A DNA stretch of 64,000 nucleotides from DAOUET01 sp034430155 (lineage in GTDB: Bacteria > Chloroflexota > Anaerolineae > Anaerolineales > UBA4823), in assembly GCA_034430155.1 (NCBI GenBank), contig DAOUET010000050.1:1-64000 (forward strand). Reading direction: 5' to 3'. The notes under the pieces are model-generated. The model was not told the DNA's origin, searched no databases, and worked only from the letters and a program-made list of their open reading frames with translations. The position numbers and the translations under genes were made by a program. Numbering within the stretch: the first letter of the stretch is position 1; each line of letters opens with the position of its first letter. Positions 8,428 to 16,775 of this stretch are shown here, piece by piece.

Positions 8428-8456
8428 TTGATACAAATCCTGCGGGTGGTTATACT
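8428..8456 (+). promoter_or_regulatory. Sigma70-type promoter for rel
   Basis: TTGATA at 8428-8433 and TATACT at 8451-8456 are separated by exactly 17 bases and lie about 20 bases before the rel start. Both boxes differ from consensus by one base. The resulting leader would be short. Confidence 0.6.
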
Positions 8457-8477
8457 AATTTTATAGGTGAAAGATCA

Positions 8478-10724
8478 ATGCACATAGAAAACTTGATGGA
8501 TGCCCTTCCGAAAACGTATACACCCGCTGATCGAGAGCTCATTTTGAGAGCCTATCGCCTGGCAGAACGCGCCCATAAAGGACAGAGACGGGCATCTGGG
8601 GAACCATATGTTACGCATTGTTTGGCAGTAGCATCCATTTTGGCAGAATTACGTGTCCCGCCTACCGTAGTTGCTGCGGGTCTGCTCCATGATACCGTGG
8701 AAGACACAGACGTCACTTTAGAAGATCTGTATCGTGATTTTGGAGATGAGATTGCCCGGTTGGTGGATGGCGTCACAAAGTTAACCCAATTACCGAGGGT
8801 CTCGCGTGGCGACCAACACCCCGAGGATGAGGTTCGAGAGCAAGAGCAAAAACAGATTGCCGAACGGAGAGGGATTCCTGATCAGGATGAGCAAGCAGAC
8901 CAAATTATCCGTAGCCGGCGTTATGATTTAGTATCAGAGACATTACGGAAGACCTTCTTGGCGATGGGTGAAGATGTACGGGTCGTGTTGATCAAGCTGG
9001 CTGATCGTTTACATAATATGCGCACTCTTAGTCATATGCCCGAACAGAAACGCAAGCGAATCGCCCAAGAAACAATGGACATCTTTGCCCCGTTAGCAAA
9101 CCGCTTGGGTATATGGCAAATCAAATGGGAGCTGGAAGATCTTGCTTTTCGTTATGTTGATGCTCAAACATACAAGGATATTGCAGAAAACCTGGCAGAG
9201 CGTCGTGCTGATCGCGAGCGGGAAGTCCGGATAATCATAGCCGAAATGCAAAGAATCCTATCGCAGGCAAGTATCAAAGCTGAGATCGACGGTCGCCCGA
9301 AACATATTTATTCTATTTATCGGAAGATGCAACGTAAAGGAGTGCCTTTTGATTTGATTTTTGACGTAAGGGGGATACGGATCATGGTGTCCACAATTCA
9401 AGATTGTTATGCAACCCTTGGTGTTATCCATACACATTGGCGCCCGATTCCAAATGAATTTGATGACTACATCGCTGCGCCAAAGGATAATTTCTACCAA
9501 TCATTGCACACCGCAGTTCTTGTTGAAGATGGCAAAACTCTGGAAGTACAAATCCGGACGCCTGAAATGCACCAGAACGCGGAATATGGTATCGCTGCTC
9601 ATTGGCGTTATAAAGAAGGCGCTGATCACGATGACGATTTTGAGCGTCGTATCTTATGGTTGCGCTCTTTGATGGAATGGCGGCAGGATGTTGAGGATGC
9701 TCACGAATTTGTGGATGGATTGAAATCTGATGTCTTTGAAGACCGGGTGTATGTCTTCACACCCAGGGGAGACATTATAGATTTACCAGCGGGGTCTACT
9801 CCTATCGACTTTGCTTATCATGTGCACACAGATGTTGGTCATCGTTGTCGCGGTGCTAAGATCAATGGCAAACTCGTCTCCCTAGATTATGCTCTAAAGA
9901 CTGGGGACAAAGTGGAAATATTGACCGCTAAACGCGGGGGACCAAGTCGGGACTGGCTTAATCCAAATCTTGGGTTGGTGAGAACCCAAAGGGCACGTTC
10001 TAAAATCAGAAGGTGGTTTAAACGGCAAGCCCGTGACCATAATATTACCCAGGGAAAAGGGTTATTAGAAAAGGAATTAAGACGGCTTGGACTAACTGGT
10101 GTCAATATTGAGCGTTTAGCGCGCGAATTTGATTTTCGCAACGTGGATGATCTTTATGAGGCGGTCGGAAATGGTGATGTTCCTGTTGGTCGCATCGTTA
10201 ATCATCTAACATTGGATGAAGTTGAAGAAAAGGAAGAGGATCTTTTTGCTAAGCCGCCGGTAGAAGTAGTTAGCCCTCCTGATGATTCTGTTTCTGTGTT
10301 GGGCTTGAAGGGATTGCTTACGGTAAGAGGGAAATGTTGTAATCCAGCTCCGGGGGACGAAATCATCGGCTATATTACCAGAGGCCGAGGAGCAACCATA
10401 CACCGGCAAGATTGCCCAAACATCATGCGGATTCGAGATAAAGAACGGTTAGTGCGAGTCTCCTGGGGAGAACCCAGGAACACCTATCCAGTGCCAGTGA
10501 AAATAAAAGCCTACGACCGTAACGGGCTGATGCGCGATGTCTCAACCATCATTAGTGAAGAAGGTGTTAATATGGCCAAAGTAAGTGTAGATGTCAACAA
10601 GAAGAATTTAGCTGTATTTGATTTAATCCTCGAAGTCCGTGATTTAGCTCAACTTAGTAAAGTCCTTGATCGTCTGGAAAACTTGGATAATGTCTTGGAA
10701 GCGCAGCGCGCCCATCCTGGATAA
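8478..10724 (+). CDS. rel: Bifunctional (p)ppGpp synthetase/hydrolase
   Basis: A 748-residue RelA/SpoT homologue with the full domain order. The HD hydrolase covers about 25-210 (H47, H71-D72, and LADRLHNMRT near 175-183, all conserved). The synthetase covers about 245-380 (GRPKHIYSIYRKM, FDVRGIRIMV, LEVQIRTPEMH). The TGS domain begins at VYVFTPRGDIIDLP, and a C-terminal zinc-finger/ACT region ends the protein. Both active sites look functional. Residues about 106-148, between KLTQL and SETLRKTF, form a charged insertion (many E, Q, R) that E. coli SpoT lacks. It makes the stringent-response alarmone from GTP/GDP and ATP and degrades it. A strong promoter precedes it; moeA follows 20 bp downstream. 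Confidence 0.96.
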   Translation: MHIENLMDALPKTYTPADRELILRAYRLAERAHKGQRRASGEPYVTHCLAVASILAELRVPPTVVAAGLLHDTVEDTDVTLEDLYRDFGDEIARLVDGVTKLTQLPRVSRGDQHPEDEVREQEQKQIAERRGIPDQDEQADQIIRSRRYDLVSETLRKTFLAMGEDVRVVLIKLADRLHNMRTLSHMPEQKRKRIAQETMDIFAPLANRLGIWQIKWELEDLAFRYVDAQTYKDIAENLAERRADREREVRIIIAEMQRILSQASIKAEIDGRPKHIYSIYRKMQRKGVPFDLIFDVRGIRIMVSTIQDCYATLGVIHTHWRPIPNEFDDYIAAPKDNFYQSLHTAVLVEDGKTLEVQIRTPEMHQNAEYGIAAHWRYKEGADHDDDFERRILWLRSLMEWRQDVEDAHEFVDGLKSDVFEDRVYVFTPRGDIIDLPAGSTPIDFAYHVHTDVGHRCRGAKINGKLVSLDYALKTGDKVEILTAKRGGPSRDWLNPNLGLVRTQRARSKIRRWFKRQARDHNITQGKGLLEKELRRLGLTGVNIERLAREFDFRNVDDLYEAVGNGDVPVGRIVNHLTLDEVEEKEEDLFAKPPVEVVSPPDDSVSVLGLKGLLTVRGKCCNPAPGDEIIGYITRGRGATIHRQDCPNIMRIRDKERLVRVSWGEPRNTYPVPVKIKAYDRNGLMRDVSTIISEEGVNMAKVSVDVNKKNLAVFDLILEVRDLAQLSKVLDRLENLDNVLEAQRAHPG

Positions 10725-10744
10725 TAATTCTTGGAGGGTTAATT

Positions 10745-12031
10745 TTGAAACCTTTGTTGAGCGTAGGAGAAGCAAAGCGTCTCCTGCTAGATTCATTTTC
10801 GCCGGTTAAGATAGAAAGGGTCGCTCTAACCCAATGTACTGGTAGGATCCTGGCAGAAGATGTATTTTCTGGTGTTGATTTGCCACTTTTTGATAACTCA
10901 AGTATGGATGGATATGCAATAAGAGCAGAGGATGTAACCACTGCCACGCCAGGCAACCCGATAACCCTGAAAGTCATCGCAGATGTACCTGCGGGGCAGG
11001 TATCTTCCGTATGCTTGGACCCCGGTCAAGCAATTCGGATCATGACAGGGGCACCACTTCCGGAGGGCGCTAATGCAGTGGTCCCGATAGAAGACACAGA
11101 TTCTAATCAGGGGGAAGGGCAGCCAGATATCGCAGTTCCGGACCAGATCAAAGTATTTAAATCAATTAAGCAGGGTGATTATATCCGGCCACGAGCGCAA
11201 GACGTGAAAAATGGAGAGTTAGTCTTGCTGGGGAGATCAAGATTGCGACCTCAGGATGTAGGTTTATTAGCAATGCTGGGTATTCCTGAGGTCCCGGTTT
11301 ACCAACGTCCACGTGTCGCACTGCTCTCGACTGGTGATGAGCTACTACCTGTTGATGTACCGTTAAAACCTGGGAAAATTCATGATTCAAACGCCTACAC
11401 ATTGTCGGCATTAATCTGTCGAGACGGGGGAGAAACTATCGACCTGGGGATTGCCCCTGATCGAGAGCAGGCAGTGAGAGAAATCTTAGAGCGGGCGGTA
11501 TCAAGTCGCTCAGATTTATTACTTTCCTCAGCAGGTGTCAGTGTGGGTGCTTTTGATTTTGTGAGAAAAGTTATAGAACAAGAAGGTGGCTTAGAATTTT
11601 GGCGAGTGAACATGAAGCCTGGTAAACCTTTGGCGTTTGGGCGGTATAAGGGTGTTCCTTTTATCGGATTACCCGGTAATCCAGTGTCAGCTTTCATCGG
11701 ATATGAAATTTTCGTTCAGCCGGTAATAATGAAGATGATCGGTTTAACTGATCTACAACGTACGACGGTAAGGGTTAGATTATTAGAGAATATCGATTCG
11801 GACGGACGGGAGAGTTATCTGAGGGCCATTGCGAGTTTTCGAAAGGGAGTCTGGTTTGCTCAGTTGACAGGACACCAAGGTTCTGGAAATCTGCGCTCAT
11901 TAGTGCAGGCAAATGCTTTACTGATTATCCCGTCTGGTGTAAAATCGCTGCCAGCTGAAAGTGAGCTGGACGCATGGCTTCTTGGTGACATTCAGAAAGA
12001 TGCTTTTGACGAAAAGTCGGAAAAAAGATAA
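10745..12031 (+). CDS. moeA: Molybdopterin molybdenumtransferase
   Basis: A 428-residue MoeA, which inserts molybdate (or tungstate) into adenylylated molybdopterin. Conserved motifs include LPLFDNSSMDGYAIRAED, RIMTGAPLPEGANAVV, ALLSTGDEL, GKIHDSN, SAGVSVGAFDFV, MKPGKPLAFG and GLPGNPVSAF, with a C-terminal beta-barrel domain IV. TTG is the start, preceded by TTGGAGGG at good spacing. It probably shares a transcript with rel. The tungstate transporter at 39.8 kb is a likely metal supplier. No other cofactor-synthesis genes occur nearby. Confidence 0.95.
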   Translation: MKPLLSVGEAKRLLLDSFSPVKIERVALTQCTGRILAEDVFSGVDLPLFDNSSMDGYAIRAEDVTTATPGNPITLKVIADVPAGQVSSVCLDPGQAIRIMTGAPLPEGANAVVPIEDTDSNQGEGQPDIAVPDQIKVFKSIKQGDYIRPRAQDVKNGELVLLGRSRLRPQDVGLLAMLGIPEVPVYQRPRVALLSTGDELLPVDVPLKPGKIHDSNAYTLSALICRDGGETIDLGIAPDREQAVREILERAVSSRSDLLLSSAGVSVGAFDFVRKVIEQEGGLEFWRVNMKPGKPLAFGRYKGVPFIGLPGNPVSAFIGYEIFVQPVIMKMIGLTDLQRTTVRVRLLENIDSDGRESYLRAIASFRKGVWFAQLTGHQGSGNLRSLVQANALLIIPSGVKSLPAESELDAWLLGDIQKDAFDEKSEKR

Positions 12032-12218
12032 TAGTTATCGTAAGAATAAGAAAGTCAGATTACCTTACCGGGCTTAAGGCAGAATCGCTGTTGTCGCAGC
12101 GTTTTTCGTGTTGATCTTAATTCAAGTTGGACGAACAAAACAGGCAGTAAATGAATTGGGTTATGGTAGCCCAGACCCTACCATACTGCTTATCACACAG
12201 GTACTTCAAGGAAATTAA
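12000..12218 (+). pseudogene. Small single-helix protein gene with an in-frame stop
   Basis: An ATG at 12000, inside the end of moeA, opens a different frame reading MLLTKSRKKDNSYRKNKK, very basic. It hits TAA at 12075-12077, then continues with a hydrophobic helix (AVVAAFFVLILI) and GYGSPDPTILLITQ to TAA at 12216-12218. A basic N-terminus followed by one membrane helix is a coherent small-protein design across the stop, so I read it as a roughly 72-codon gene broken by one nonsense mutation. It overlaps moeA by 32 bp and ends 5 bp before the VKOR gene. Family unknown. Confidence 0.35.
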
Positions 12219-12223
12219 TTTAT

Positions 12224-12676
12224 ATGGGTAATGACAAATCACGATTAAGTTCACTGATACTTGCTGGTGTTGGTTTAATCGATGCACTTTACCTGACAGG
12301 CGTTAAACTCTCTAACACTTATACCTTATGTGGACCAGTCGGAAACTGTGAGACGGTCAACACCAGCCAATACTCCCAGGTTGGTGGCATACCGATCGCG
12401 TTATTTGGAGCAGGTGCTTATCTGGTCCTTTTAATTCTTTTGTTATTTGAAAGGCATAATGATTTTTGGGCTGAATATAGCCCCATGTTGGTGTTTGGTG
12501 TAAGCCTTGCAGGTGTGCTATACTCAGCGTATTTAACCTTTCTTGAAATCGCAGTGATAAGGGCAATCTGTCCGTATTGTATTATATCTGCCATTATTAT
12601 GGTCCTGTTGTTCATTTTAGCATTGATTCACTTAATCCGTGGACATGGCGAAATGGATGCAATTTTACAAAAATAG
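12224..12676 (+). CDS. VKOR-family thiol oxidoreductase
   Basis: A 150-residue membrane protein with four helices. The loop cysteines are C36 and C42 (CGPVGNC) and the active-site pair is C116-C119 (CPYC) at the start of the last helix. These are the four cysteines of bacterial vitamin K epoxide reductase homologues, which pass electrons from periplasmic DsbA-like or thioredoxin-like proteins to quinone and so support disulfide formation. The fused thioredoxin domain of many bacterial homologues is absent, and no DsbA-like gene is adjacent. Confidence 0.85.
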   Translation: MGNDKSRLSSLILAGVGLIDALYLTGVKLSNTYTLCGPVGNCETVNTSQYSQVGGIPIALFGAGAYLVLLILLLFERHNDFWAEYSPMLVFGVSLAGVLYSAYLTFLEIAVIRAICPYCIISAIIMVLLFILALIHLIRGHGEMDAILQK

Positions 12677-12685
12677 GAGGAATCT

Positions 12686-12916
12686 ATGCCTCGAATCCGT
12701 TGTCACTATTTGGATTGTATTTTCCTTGATGATGGTTATTGTGGCGCAGCTGCGGTTGAATTCGACCCTGATGTAGGGTGTATGACCTACACAAGGGGTG
12801 ATGACATCGTAGAAGAAGATTGGGAAGACGAAGATGAAGATTTAGAAGAATGGGATGAATTAGAAGTAGAGGAAGAAGAAGATGAATTGTGGTTAGACGA
12901 TGACGATGACTTTTAA
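12686..12916 (+). CDS. Small four-cysteine protein with acidic tail
   Basis: A 76-residue protein in two parts. Residues 1-36 carry CHYLDC, GYCGAAAVEFDP and GCMTY, a four-cysteine arrangement that loosely resembles DUF1540-type metal-binding peptides. Residues 40-76 are almost entirely D and E with a few W and L. The start has AGGAGGAA at 12675-12682 directly after the VKOR stop, so both are surely one transcript. Function unknown; the acidic tail could mimic nucleic acid or bind basic proteins. Confidence 0.7.
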   Translation: MPRIRCHYLDCIFLDDGYCGAAAVEFDPDVGCMTYTRGDDIVEEDWEDEDEDLEEWDELEVEEEEDELWLDDDDDF

Positions 12917-13003
12917 TTCATTGCACTATTCCATTTAGGGTTGAGGAAAGTTGGTCTATGCGCAATTAATATTCTTTGGGGGGCACCATAATTTCGTTGT
13001 TTC

Positions 13004-13038
13004 AGCAAAGAGCCTCCCGGGTAGGAAGGCTCTTTGCT
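13004..13038. terminator. Strong hairpin after the acidic-protein gene
   Basis: A perfect 12-bp stem, AGCAAAGAGCCT at 13004-13015 with AGGCTCTTTGCT at 13027-13038, and an 11-base loop. It lies between the acidic-protein gene and pfkB. No T-run follows on either strand, so it may be a Rho-independent-like stop of low efficiency, a processing site or part of the pfkB leader. Confidence 0.5.
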
Positions 13039-13091
13039 CAAATTGATACTGTCTGTGGATGTATAGGCTGGTTTACGAAAGGTAATGGAGC

Positions 13092-14009
13092 ATGCAAGCT
13101 GTAGTATTTGGAAATGCGACCTTAGATGTGTTATGTTTTCCGGTGGAAGATGTGCCCCGCCACGAATCAATTGCTTTCGAGCAAGGCATTGTCAGTCCAG
13201 GAGGTTGTGGCTCTAATGTTGCAGTAGGATTATGCGCCATGGGGATAGAGACTGCCCTAGTTGCTCGGCTTGGCATGGACGACGCGGCCAAGCTAATCGA
13301 GCTAACCTGGAAGAAAATTGGATTGGATTGCAGATTTGTGAAAAAGGATCCCCAAAGTAACACAGCGATAAGCATCGGACTTGTTGATCAAGACCTACAA
13401 CCGCGTTTTGTGCATATGCCAGGTGCTAATGCCAAATTGACTGTTGATGATGTTGACATTTCCGTTTACGCCAATGAGGGAGCGCGCTCATTTCACATTG
13501 GCGGGTACTTCGTCTTACCAGGAATTTTGGACGATCGTTTGGAGGGAACACTAGCCAACGCACAGTATCGTGGTTTGATCACTTCATTAGACGTTGTTCA
13601 ATCACCACGTATGGACCATCCCGAACATCTTTGGCCATGCTTCCCTTATTTAGATATTTTTCTTTGTAATGCTGATGAGGCCACACGCATAACTGGATTA
13701 GATGGCCCGAGCCGGGCTGCTCGAGCTCTGCGTGAAAAAGGTGTGAAATCCGTTATCGTCAAACTTGGAGCTGATGGTTGTTGGATTGAAAATGACCGTC
13801 ATTCTATCCGCCTTCCGGCTGCCCGAACCCAGGTAGTGGATACGACAGGTGCTGGGGATGCCTTCGCTGCTGGTTTGATTGCCGGATTATTGAAAGGGTC
13901 AGACCTGGTCAGTGCGTGCCGGTTTGCAAATGAATCAGGAGCGCGAATCGCCAGTGCTTTTGGATGTATCTCGGCTTGGCTTGAAAACGTTCCCCAGGAG
14001 GTAGCATAA
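13092..14009 (+). CDS. PfkB-family sugar or nucleoside kinase
   Basis: A 305-residue ribokinase-fold kinase. The N-terminal signature is PGGCGSNVAVGLCAMG (about 37-52). The C-terminal signature DTTGAGDAFAAG contains the anion hole and the catalytic base D256. It phosphorylates a sugar, nucleoside or similar alcohol with ATP; the substrate is not evident. GGTAATGGAGC precedes ATG. It ends 9 bp from the convergent secreted-protein gene. Length and motifs are complete. Confidence 0.88.
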   Translation: MQAVVFGNATLDVLCFPVEDVPRHESIAFEQGIVSPGGCGSNVAVGLCAMGIETALVARLGMDDAAKLIELTWKKIGLDCRFVKKDPQSNTAISIGLVDQDLQPRFVHMPGANAKLTVDDVDISVYANEGARSFHIGGYFVLPGILDDRLEGTLANAQYRGLITSLDVVQSPRMDHPEHLWPCFPYLDIFLCNADEATRITGLDGPSRAARALREKGVKSVIVKLGADGCWIENDRHSIRLPAARTQVVDTTGAGDAFAAGLIAGLLKGSDLVSACRFANESGARIASAFGCISAWLENVPQEVA

Positions 14010-14018
14010 GAACTTTTA

Positions 14019-15431
14019 TCAAGGATGGGAAGTGACAGCCATCTCACGCATCACTGACCAGGAGTCAAGAAATTGTTCCAAACTGCGTGTGTAAAAACTG
14101 TTCCCATTCAGAAATGTTATGCTGTTTTGGGTATATCCTGTCACGATGACAGTATGTTCAAAACGGGCGACAACTGTCAGAGGATCATCACTAGTGGAAT
14201 AATAAGAAGGAATGCCGTTAATTATGGGGCCAACGATCCATACGATTACGGGGTTTCCTGAGGCGATTTCAGCCCTTAAACCATCCCAGCCAAGAAGTCT
14301 ATGGGCGTAGGCCTCTAATCCATATTCGCGCAGAAGGTTCGCGACTGGTTCTGCATGAACCCCATAAGAGGCAGGCGGAATCTGTCCCCATACGTCGTAG
14401 GGGTCTCCTACAAAACCAATATCTGGGTGCGCCGATTTGGGAAGTTGGTTGAAAAAGCCAAATTCATTGATATTTACATCATAATAAGCCGCCCAATCAA
14501 CTGCAGAACGTGACTCACAATCCAGCGGCATGGCTTGGGGTTTACCAGTAATCCCATTGATTTGTGCAGCAGGCTGTGGAGGTATCACCGTTGGTCTGGG
14601 GGTCGGGAGTACGGGCATAAGGTTTGTCGTTGCTGCCAGGCACCACTGGTTCAATGTGCCCGTATCTGCGTGGTAATTGTCAGACACTGTTAGTTTCCAC
14701 GTTCCGGAGATATTCTGGCCGATGAAAACCGAGAGGTTTTCTTGGGGTTGGTATATACCTGAAATTGCCAATGGGCTGGAGGCGCATTTATTCTCGACTG
14801 GAGATGAGATTTCATCATCCAGGATTGTGATGATACCATCCTGGTCACAGCCGCTAGAACTCGCAGGATAGCCAGGCTTGTCAATCAGCGTAATTTTACT
14901 GTCCGTTTCCGGATGTTTAAGGGTAAATACCAGATCACCGACCCAGGAGTGGGTCACATCCAACTTTACATCCAGGTCCATAATGTAACCGGGGTCGTTA
15001 ATCTGGATATTGCTGGTTACTCCGGTGGCATCATCATCAGGGATGGCGATTCTAGGTGAGCTGCAATAAAGCCGCGTAATTGGAGATACTTGTGGCTCTA
15101 GAGTACTGGTTGCTGTTGGTGTCGGTGGAATTTGGTTGAAAAGTAAGGGCAGGAAGACCGGAAGTGGCGTGTAAGGCTCTGCTGTATATGTCGGAGTGGG
15201 CGATTCTGGTGGTGCAGGCGTGTCATCGAGTATCTCGATAAGAGCAGGTATGGGCGTTGAAGTCAAGGTAGGTGTAGCCCAGTCTGCCGCCAAGAACTTA
15301 TCCCTTGAATAAGGATCAACCCTATGGGTAGCAGGGGAGGCTGCCATGAGGCTGAAACCAGTCAAGATGAGCAAACCCAGGGTAGAGATTGGCAATCTGT
15401 TTTGTGAGAATGCTGAGCGTAGATCTGTCAA
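14019..15431 (-). CDS. Secreted P-domain / C39-like peptidase-fold protein
   Basis: A 470-residue exported protein. Residues about 15-32 form a hydrophobic signal or anchor. Thr/Pro-rich linkers follow (about 50-115). Next is a proprotein-convertase P-type beta-sandwich (about 120-270: DLDVKLDVTHSWVGDLVFTL, SGTWKLTVSDNYHADTGTL), another Pro linker, and a C-terminal C39-like papain fold (about 290-470). In that fold C305 (LDCESRS) and H426 (EHTVIVTGY) are the likely catalytic pair, with FLNGN nearby. P domains normally sit behind subtilases, so the pairing is unusual. TTG is the best start in frame but has no good ribosome-binding site. Confidence 0.72.
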   Translation of the reverse strand: MTDLRSAFSQNRLPISTLGLLILTGFSLMAASPATHRVDPYSRDKFLAADWATPTLTSTPIPALIEILDDTPAPPESPTPTYTAEPYTPLPVFLPLLFNQIPPTPTATSTLEPQVSPITRLYCSSPRIAIPDDDATGVTSNIQINDPGYIMDLDVKLDVTHSWVGDLVFTLKHPETDSKITLIDKPGYPASSSGCDQDGIITILDDEISSPVENKCASSPLAISGIYQPQENLSVFIGQNISGTWKLTVSDNYHADTGTLNQWCLAATTNLMPVLPTPRPTVIPPQPAAQINGITGKPQAMPLDCESRSAVDWAAYYDVNINEFGFFNQLPKSAHPDIGFVGDPYDVWGQIPPASYGVHAEPVANLLREYGLEAYAHRLLGWDGLRAEIASGNPVIVWIVGPIINGIPSYYSTSDDPLTVVARFEHTVIVTGYTQNSITFLNGNSFYTRSLEQFLDSWSVMREMAVTSHP

Positions 15432-16116
15432 TGTTTTATTATTTTTCTGTATCAGTGTGGAGATAAGAGTACCCTCATTAAGAATTGTAAATGGAAAACT
15501 CTAATATCAATAGCATTTTTGAGCGAAATACGCATCAGGATTATGCAATTTTCTCGCCATCCGGAAAAGTAAATCCAGTTAGAGAGTCTTCCTGCGCATA
15601 GCTACCATTGCATTACTGGCTATCTAGTAAGAGCCTATCAGTAAAACCACGGGACCTTAGCCAGCAGCAGCTCGCATACCTGCTTCCAGGCCTGGCAAAA
15701 TAATGGCTTGTTCGAACGGAGCTTCCGGATCATGGTGTTGTATTATCATCGATATTTGTGCGCCGTCAAAGGCTATGACTCCGAATCACTACGTCAGGAA
15801 ATTTCGTTTTACCATTCTTATTCAATAGAGGAGAACGCCATCCTTTACAAAGTCCTTGGGCTCTTGGCATCGTCACTGTGGTAGTATTGATGGTGAGAAC
15901 ATTTTGGATTGCGGGTAAAAGATCTCCGCCAAGATCTGATAGACTAGGGAAATCAGAGCCATGGCTGGGTTATTTTGCTTTTGAGATAAGATACATATAA
16001 GCTCTTCTTTATTGGTTTATAAAGACAAATTGCTCTAAACGAGTTATCTTTAATAAATACCCATGGCTTGATCCACCAGATTCCATTTACTGTTTATTAA
16101 AAAAAGTAATCAACCT
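15432..16116. other. 685-bp intergenic region, nothing recognised
   Basis: Separates the minus-strand secreted-protein gene from the plus-strand DedA gene, so it must hold divergent promoters, but I see no convincing box pairs. Short open stretches near 15730-15890 do not resemble a known family. No hairpins, repeats or RNA genes noted. Confidence 0.4.
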
Positions 16117-16749
16117 ATGGATTCATTAATTCGATTGATACATCAAGTTTGGAGTAATTTGCAGGCTGGCGTTATTCCAAATTTTGGGTTTTGGAACTAT
16201 ATCCTGCTGGCACTTTTCGTAGCTGTAGAGGGACCAATTGCCACATTAATTGGTGCCGCAGCAGCCTCAGCTGGGATCATGCATCTTGATTTAGTTTTCT
16301 TGTCAGCTAGTGTGGGTAACCTGACCGCAGATACGCTTTGGTATTCGCTTGGGAAAGCAGGAAAAATAGAATGGTTATTGCATTATGGTCGTTGGTTTGG
16401 GGTTCAGAAATATCACTTGGAGAGATTGAATCAAGGTATGCATGAGCATGCAGCCAAGATACTATTGATCGCCAAAGTAACTGCTGGGTTGATCATCCCA
16501 ACCTTAATCGCTGCCGGGTTAGCTAAAGTGCCCTGGAAACGCTGGTTCCCAGCCGTTGCCCTCGGTGAAATGTTTTGGACTGGATCTTTGGTATTAATTG
16601 GGTACTACACGACCGAATCAATCAAACAAATCGAACATGACCTACGTTACCTGGGGATAACAGTCTCATTAATAATTCTTCTGGTGCTAATATGGCTAAT
16701 ACGCCGGAATCTCTTTACCCAGAAGAAGCCTGATGAAGATCCATCTTAA
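16117..16749 (+). CDS. DedA-family membrane protein
   Basis: A 210-residue membrane protein with the DedA/SNARE-associated (VTT) core: AVEGPIATLIGAAAASAG and GNLTADTLWYSLGKAG near residues 37-87, then KVTAGLIIPTLIAAGLAKVPWKRWF, where relatives have the F/K-x-R-x-x-P-G-x-R-type motif. Here the arginine and PGXR elements are altered to KVTAGLIIPT. DedA proteins are implicated in lipid flipping and envelope integrity. The glycosyltransferase gene follows 26 bp downstream, which suggests a membrane-lipid role. Confidence 0.8.
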   Translation: MDSLIRLIHQVWSNLQAGVIPNFGFWNYILLALFVAVEGPIATLIGAAAASAGIMHLDLVFLSASVGNLTADTLWYSLGKAGKIEWLLHYGRWFGVQKYHLERLNQGMHEHAAKILLIAKVTAGLIIPTLIAAGLAKVPWKRWFPAVALGEMFWTGSLVLIGYYTTESIKQIEHDLRYLGITVSLIILLVLIWLIRRNLFTQKKPDEDPS

Positions 16750-16775
16750 TAGTGATTCTAGAAGGGAAATAAAGA

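Noticed and set aside
9258..9500. Minus-strand open frame inside rel
   Set aside because: Antisense to the conserved synthetase domain, with no ribosome-binding site or homologous motif.
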